Part shown: positions 6,075 to 9,753 of the stretch, in pieces | How the letters are laid out: every line of letters starts with the position of its first letter | Position numbering within the stretch: the stretch's first letter is position 1 | NCBI GenBank assembly: GCA_003663055.1 | Contig: QMZF01000018.1 | Span: 1-9,753, forward strand | DNA from: Archaeoglobales archaeon | GTDB lineage: Archaea > Halobacteriota > Archaeoglobi > Archaeoglobales > Archaeoglobaceae | Length of the DNA stretch: 9,753 bases | Direction: 5' to 3' | Program-made: the position numbers and the translations under genes | Notes under the pieces: model-generated | The model's database searches: none | What the model was told of the DNA's origin: nothing | What the model saw: the letters and a program-made list of their open reading frames with translations, nothing else

Positions 6075-6084
6075 CCTACGTAGG
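6075..6084. promoter_or_regulatory. 10-bp palindrome at the operon start
   Basis: CCTACGTAGG is a perfect palindrome placed at the expected transcription start, between the TATA box and the ribosome binding site (AGGAAGTG, 6082-6089), which it partly overlaps. It could be an operator or a short hairpin that masks the ribosome binding site. Function is inferred from position only. Confidence 0.3.
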
Positions 6085-6094
6085 AAGTGCAGGT

Positions 6095-7069
6095 ATGCTG
6101 CTGAACAAGCTTGTAATTCCCGCAAACACGAAGTTCGAAGAGGGAAACGTAGTTGTTGAGGGAGATGTAATTGTCTGTTCTTCAGCAAACCTTGGATACG
6201 GAATAATCGGTAAAAAAGTCGTTATCGGAGAAAAGGCGAGCATACAGGGTGGTATTGTAGGTGAAGAAGTCAGAATCGATGCTTGGAGTAACGTGAAAGG
6301 CGATGTTGTGAGCAAAGGCGACGCTTACGTTGGCGAGTTTGCATCGATAGGTGGAAAGCTTACGGTCTTCGGTGATCTGGAAATTGGAAGAAACGTCAGA
6401 ATCAAAGAGGGTTTTGAGGCCAAAGGTCTAATTACCATTCAGGACCCTTTGCCGGTCATACTTTTCATATTCTTCTACCTTCTCGAACTCCTTCGCCTTG
6501 GTAGGCTGGAGGAGGCTGAAAAGCTATTTGGCGAGGAGGAATTTAATTCGCCTCTCATAATCCCAGAGGGTTCGAACCTTAGTTTGGAGCAAATAAAGAC
6601 CAGTACGGACGTGGAAATAGTCGGTAGCAGGGTTCTTGGCAACATAAGGGCAAAGGACATCAGCGTGGAGGGTAGCGAGGTATTTGGTAGCTTAAGGGGG
6701 AAAGACATCGTTGTCGACGGCAGTCGCATTCATGGAGCCATAGAGGGACGAACCGTGTTTATCACCAACGGCAGCGAAGTCTTTGGACATATAAAAGCCG
6801 AAAGAGTCTACATGGAAGAAAAGTGTGCTGTAGAGGGCACAATAATCGGAAAGGCGGGGGTTCTGATAAAACCGAAGGTGGACGTTGCGGAGATAATGAA
6901 GAAGTTGAAGAAAGAAGTCAAGGAGGAGGAGAAAGAGGATAGCAAGAGTGAGAGAGAGGACAAAGAGATTAAAAACGAGGTTGCAGAAGTTATAGGAACA
7001 AAAACAGAAGCTAGGGGCGATTCAAATGCTAGAGTGGAACAGGGAGAAGTTCAGAAGGATGTTTCCTAA
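6095..7069 (+). CDS. Bactofilin-like polymer-forming beta-helix protein
   Basis: The 324-residue product is made mainly of short Gly-punctuated repeats (for example VVEGDVIV, KKVVIGEKASI, VRIDAWSNVKGDV, KLTVFGDLEIG, DISVEGSEVFGSL, DIVVDGSRIHGAI). This is the pattern of right-handed beta-helix bactofilin-type proteins that polymerise at membranes. There are two helix blocks, residues about 5-115 and 155-262. Between them is a hydrophobic stretch, PLPVILFIFFYLLELLRLG (118-136), long enough to bind or enter a membrane, then an acidic helix. Residues 263-324 are a highly charged Lys/Glu tail, probably disordered or coiled. The start is supported by AGGAAGTG 5 nt upstream. The gene leads an operon whose second gene begins 44 nt before this stop. 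A scaffold role at the membrane is inferred from the fold; a hexapeptide-type acyltransferase is less likely, as no catalytic histidine is evident. Confidence 0.65.
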   Translation: MLLNKLVIPANTKFEEGNVVVEGDVIVCSSANLGYGIIGKKVVIGEKASIQGGIVGEEVRIDAWSNVKGDVVSKGDAYVGEFASIGGKLTVFGDLEIGRNVRIKEGFEAKGLITIQDPLPVILFIFFYLLELLRLGRLEEAEKLFGEEEFNSPLIIPEGSNLSLEQIKTSTDVEIVGSRVLGNIRAKDISVEGSEVFGSLRGKDIVVDGSRIHGAIEGRTVFITNGSEVFGHIKAERVYMEEKCAVEGTIIGKAGVLIKPKVDVAEIMKKLKKEVKEEEKEDSKSEREDKEIKNEVAEVIGTKTEARGDSNARVEQGEVQKDVS

Positions 7070-7289
7070 CCTATTCCACGAACTCGAAGGAGCTAAGCTT
7101 CCTACAGTCCTCGACCACCTTGAGGTGTGTAAAAACGAGAAGGAGGCTTTAGAGATAATAGATTACTTTGAGCGAATTGGAGAAATAACACCCCAGTATG
7201 CTTCTTTCCTTCGCTCAAACGTAAATAGGTTGGGAATAATTGGCACGAGGAAGCGGGGCGACTACGAGAGGAGGGGTTTAGTTGATTGA
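7026..7289 (+). CDS. Small archaeal protein, DUF2095-like
   Basis: The 87-residue product has the segments FRRMFPNLFHELEG, EVCKNEKEALEIIDYFERIGEI, QYASFL and GTRKRGDYERRGL. I associate these with the archaeal DUF2095 family of unknown function, though from memory only. It is hydrophilic and mostly helical, with no signal or membrane segment. The ATG at 7026 has AGGGGCG (7013-7019) 6 nt upstream, which makes the gene overlap the end of the bactofilin-like gene by 44 nt; an internal Met at 7059 would shorten the overlap to 11 nt but has a weaker site. It overlaps the GTPase start by 8 nt, so its translation and that of the GTPase are probably coupled. Confidence 0.7.
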   Translation: MLEWNREKFRRMFPNLFHELEGAKLPTVLDHLEVCKNEKEALEIIDYFERIGEITPQYASFLRSNVNRLGIIGTRKRGDYERRGLVD

Positions 7290-8448
7290 GATAGGCATCG
7301 CTGGAAAGCCAAACGCCGGCAAATCTACTTTTTTCAAGGCAGCAACCCTTGCAGACGTAGAAATCGCAAATTATCCCTTCACAACAATCGAGCCAAATGT
7401 TGGCATTGCTTACGTTCGTGTTAAGTGTGTTTGTGAAGAACTCGGCGTTAAGTGCGACAACTGCATCGATGGATGGAGGTTTATACCCGTAAAGCTCATT
7501 GACGTTGCTGGGCTTGTGCCAGAAGCTCACAAAGGGCGTGGCTTGGGCAACGAGTTCCTCGACAATCTAAGGCAGAGCGAGGCTATCATTCACGTATTGG
7601 ATGCTTCCGGTTCTACGGATGAGGAGGGCAATGAAGTAGGTGTTGCCCAGCACGATCCATGCAAGGATGTGGAGCTTCTCTATCACGAGCTCGACATGTG
7701 GCTGTTCGGAATTCTCAAAAGAAACTGGGACAGGATAGTCAGAAGGATAAGTCTAGAAAAGAGAGATCCCGCAAAATACATTACAGAACAGCTTGCTGGT
7801 TTGGGTTTTAAGGAGTGGCAAGTAAGGGAAGCACTAAAGGCTGTTGGAAGCGACGTTTTGAACTTCAGCGACGAAAAACTGCAAAATTTTGCATTCGAAC
7901 TTAGAAGGAGAAGAATGAGCATGGTTATTGCAGCAAACAAAGCTGATAAGGCTCCAGAAGAGCTTTTGAATAAGCTGTTATCTCTCCAAGAAATCGTAAT
8001 TCCTACTTCTGCTATCTTCGAGTTAACGCTTAGAATGGCTGCAAAGAACGGATACATCAAGTACCTTCCCGGGGATAGCGATTTTGAAATATTAAAGGAG
8101 CTTAACGAAAAGCAGAAGAAAGCGCTGGAGATGATAAGAGAATTCCTCAAGAAGTACGGCAATACTGGCGTGCAAAAAGCGATAAACTCCGTTGTTTTCG
8201 ATTTGCTTAACTACATAGTGGTTTATCCCGTCGAAGACGAGAACAAGTTTACCGATTCAAAGGGAAACGTTTTGCCGGATGCGATGCTCGTGAAGAAGGG
8301 CACGACAGCAAGAGAACTTGCGTACATGATACATACAGACATAGGCGAGAGTTTTATATACGCGCTGGATGCAAAGCGGAAAATGAGGATTGCAGAGGAT
8401 TATGAGTTAAAGAACAACGATGTGATAAAAATTGTTAGTGCGAAATGA
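7282..8448 (+). CDS. Archaeal Obg/YchF-family GTPase with TGS domain
   Basis: The 388-residue protein shows a complete G domain: G1 GKPNAGKST (8-16), G2 threonines at 34-35 (PFTTIEP), G3 DVAGL (74-78), the Obg-family stretch GRGLGNEFLDNLRQ (85-98), G4 NKAD (219-222) and G5 TSA (242-244). A helical insert follows about residue 125, and a C-terminal TGS domain runs from about 315 (YIVVYPVEDENKF to IVSAK). NKAD, unlike the NMNE-type motif of OLA1/bacterial YchF, favours GTP. Cysteines C49, C51, C58 and C61 mark the family-specific loop, which may bind metal. Relatives bind ribosomes or translation factors. The start is TTG at 7282, with GAGGAGGGG (7268-7276) at the right distance; no in-frame ATG precedes the P-loop. 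It overlaps the previous gene by 8 nt and the next by 4 nt. Confidence 0.92.
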   Translation: MIEIGIAGKPNAGKSTFFKAATLADVEIANYPFTTIEPNVGIAYVRVKCVCEELGVKCDNCIDGWRFIPVKLIDVAGLVPEAHKGRGLGNEFLDNLRQSEAIIHVLDASGSTDEEGNEVGVAQHDPCKDVELLYHELDMWLFGILKRNWDRIVRRISLEKRDPAKYITEQLAGLGFKEWQVREALKAVGSDVLNFSDEKLQNFAFELRRRRMSMVIAANKADKAPEELLNKLLSLQEIVIPTSAIFELTLRMAAKNGYIKYLPGDSDFEILKELNEKQKKALEMIREFLKKYGNTGVQKAINSVVFDLLNYIVVYPVEDENKFTDSKGNVLPDAMLVKKGTTARELAYMIHTDIGESFIYALDAKRKMRIAEDYELKNNDVIKIVSAK

Positions 8449-8726
8449 GGGCAAATGTAAGCAAAGTAAAGCATCCGGCAATAATCCAGCTCAGAGGGGA
8501 AGTAAGTAGGATGGATGAAATTCTAAAGGTTATTGAAAGAACGTGTAGCGATTTTGAGGTCAATGGAATGGACATCTACGTTTCCGACGTCAATGAAGCG
8601 AGAAGGGCTATATCCAAGATAAAGAAGTTTGGGAGGACAAGCATTAAGGTTAGCACGAAGTATGCGGGCTTGAGAAAGGGAAGGGTCAGAACACTGTTTG
8701 TTTACTGTGTAAGGTTTGGTCTATGA
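8445..8726 (+). CDS. Unknown 93-aa basic protein
   Basis: I do not recognise this protein. It has 93 residues and no signal or membrane segment. The N-terminal half looks like alternating strands and helices (IIQLRGEVSRMDEILKVIE, MDIYVSDVNEARRAISKIKK). The second half is strongly basic (KVSTKYAGLRKGRVRTLFVY), which would suit nucleic-acid binding. The ATG at 8445 overlaps the GTPase stop (ATGA) and has no clear ribosome binding site, so it should depend on coupled translation. It overlaps the following nuclease-like gene by the same ATGA arrangement. Its size, charge and position between a GTPase and a nuclease homologue suggest a partner of the latter, but this is only inference. Confidence 0.75.
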   Translation: MRANVSKVKHPAIIQLRGEVSRMDEILKVIERTCSDFEVNGMDIYVSDVNEARRAISKIKKFGRTSIKVSTKYAGLRKGRVRTLFVYCVRFGL

Positions 8727-9753
8727 TAATCGAATTTTCAGAGTTTCAAAAGATACGGAAAAACCTAAGGTGCCTTCGAGATTTTAACAAGCTAAATTAT
8801 CCGAGAGGTATGCTTTTTACAATTCTGTCCCAGAAGAGGGTCGATGCTGTGAAAAGGTATTATCCGAGGGCAATGGAAAAGCTAGACGAAATAGCATCAT
8901 TTTGGAATAAAAGAGGAAAATTCCCTCCGTGGCTGAGGCTTACTCCGGTAATGAGAATTCGAGTTTTGCTGAAAGGGCTCGGTTTTTCAAAAGCCGAAAT
9001 TGGTAGGATTCTTAGAGAACCGGAGAGAGCAGAATCAGACAGAATGGAGGAGGAAGTATGGAGGGCGTTGTTTACGGATTTTGTTTACTCGCCACTCGCC
9101 GTAAGGCATCAGTTTGCCAGAGGAAAGCTCGGCGAAGAAATAATAAGGAAGTGGTTGAAGAAACAAGGAGTAGAGTACAGAGAGGAGAAAGACTTGAGAA
9201 AGGAATTCAACAAGACGCCCGATTTTTACTTCGATGAACCCGTTGAGATTGCGGGCAAGGAAGTGCGGTGGATAGAAAGTAAGGCCCTCTTCGGCGATCC
9301 CAGAACTCATTGGATCTACTCGAAAAAGCAGTTTTCCCGCTACGAAGAATTGTTTGGGGAAGGCTACGTAATTTACTGGTTTGGATGGGTTAAAGGCCTA
9401 AACACCTCAATTTTGTCCTGTAACTTCTTTTCTTCCCCAATGAGAGACGCTCTGCTGGACATGAGAGTTTACACAGCTGGAGGACAGGCTAAAAGAGTTG
9501 CAGAAGTTGCTGAAAAGCTCAATGCTTTTGTAGTTGACATAGGGTGTGATGCCGAAGGAACAATCGAGAACTACGTTTATATCGAGGAGCTAGAGTCTGA
9601 TAAGCCTATGAGAAGCAGGGAATTTCTTAACGGGATGTGCAAGCTGATAGATTGCTATTCCAAGGGTAGAATACTCGTAGCCAGTAGAGAAAAAAATTGG
9701 AGGGATGGCAACAGAAGACACGTGGCATGGGTGCTTAGAAACCTCGGATTTGA
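8723..9753 (+). CDS. TPD/CDIN1 (C15orf41)-like PD-(D/E)XK nuclease homologue, partial, with extra C-terminal domain
   Basis: From ATG 8723 the frame stays open for 343 codons and leaves the window without a stop. Residues 1-100 form helical, HTH-like segments (ILSQKRVDAVKRYY, FPPWLRL, VLLKGLGFSKAEIGRIL) as in human CDIN1/C15orf41. Residues 130-225 are the TPD domain: KLGEEIIRKWL, TPDFYFDEPVEI, RWIESKALFGDPRTHW, KKQFSRY and EGYVIYWFGWVKG. The acidic/basic pattern E138/E139, D167, E185-x-K187 and Q203 is that of PD-(D/E)XK nucleases related to Holliday-junction resolvases, so the active site looks intact. From about 227 on there is a further domain (AGGQAKRVAEVAEKLNAFVVD, RILVASREKNWRDGNRRHVAW) that I cannot assign; animal CDIN1 ends near the end of the TPD part. 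The start overlaps the previous gene (ATGA). DNA cleavage is expected from the fold, not shown. Confidence 0.82.
   Translation, partial: MIIEFSEFQKIRKNLRCLRDFNKLNYPRGMLFTILSQKRVDAVKRYYPRAMEKLDEIASFWNKRGKFPPWLRLTPVMRIRVLLKGLGFSKAEIGRILREPERAESDRMEEEVWRALFTDFVYSPLAVRHQFARGKLGEEIIRKWLKKQGVEYREEKDLRKEFNKTPDFYFDEPVEIAGKEVRWIESKALFGDPRTHWIYSKKQFSRYEELFGEGYVIYWFGWVKGLNTSILSCNFFSSPMRDALLDMRVYTAGGQAKRVAEVAEKLNAFVVDIGCDAEGTIENYVYIEELESDKPMRSREFLNGMCKLIDCYSKGRILVASREKNWRDGNRRHVAWVLRNLGF

Noticed and set aside
7102..7530. A 142-codon minus-strand frame opposite the DUF2095-like gene and the GTPase P-loop
   Set aside because: The plus strand here encodes conserved motifs (P-loop, DYFERIGEI). The antisense product has no recognisable domain and no start signals.

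Overview
The window looks like a chromosomal segment of a thermophilic euryarchaeon, most probably of the Archaeoglobales (Ferroglobus/Geoglobus/Archaeoglobus type). The reasons are an aldehyde ferredoxin oxidoreductase, a nine-heme secreted cytochrome c with an archaeal C-terminal anchor, an archaeal Obg/YchF-type GTPase with a TGS domain, a DUF2095-like archaeal protein, AT-rich TATA-type promoters with apparently leaderless starts, and GGAGGTG-type ribosome binding sites. The taxon is an inference from gene content, not a database result. No tRNA, rRNA, CRISPR array or transposon was seen.

Left part (1-2983, minus strand): the edge holds the start of an exported protein (1-71). Just upstream of it in transcription is a LolA-like/DUF4367 envelope protein gene (80-1160, perhaps from 1210) split over three or four reading frames. 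Next is a complete tungsten-type aldehyde ferredoxin oxidoreductase (1292-2983). A 199-bp intergenic region with an 8-bp inverted repeat separates it from a divergent gene for a nonaheme, cell-surface cytochrome c (3183-4274, plus) with a Thr/Pro stalk and a PGF-CTERM-like tail. An aldehyde oxidase beside an extracellular electron-transfer cytochrome suits an Fe(III)- or acceptor-respiring archaeon.

Middle (4275-6026, plus): after a T-rich terminator comes a promoter region with repeated AAAATCTT motifs and a palindrome, then an AbrB-type regulator fused in frame to a four-cysteine domain. That domain resembles the small Fe-S subunits of glycyl-radical enzymes. It has its own near-perfect ribosome binding site and ATG inside the fused frame. 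Behind it lie a 31-codon reading frame, the broken C-terminal remnant of a membrane methyltransferase (ICMT/PEMT type), and an intact SPL-like radical SAM protein. The arrangement reads as a partly decayed operon.

Right part (6052-9753, plus): a TATA box and a 10-bp palindrome precede a tightly packed operon of five genes that overlap by 44, 8, 4 and 4 nt. In order they are a bactofilin-like beta-helix protein, a DUF2095-like small protein, an Obg/YchF-family GTPase (TTG start), a 93-aa unknown, and a TPD/CDIN1 (C15orf41)-like PD-(D/E)XK nuclease homologue that runs off the window. The last carries an extra C-terminal domain I do not recognise. The coupling suggests the genes are made together and may share an information-processing role, but no common function can be read from the sequence alone.
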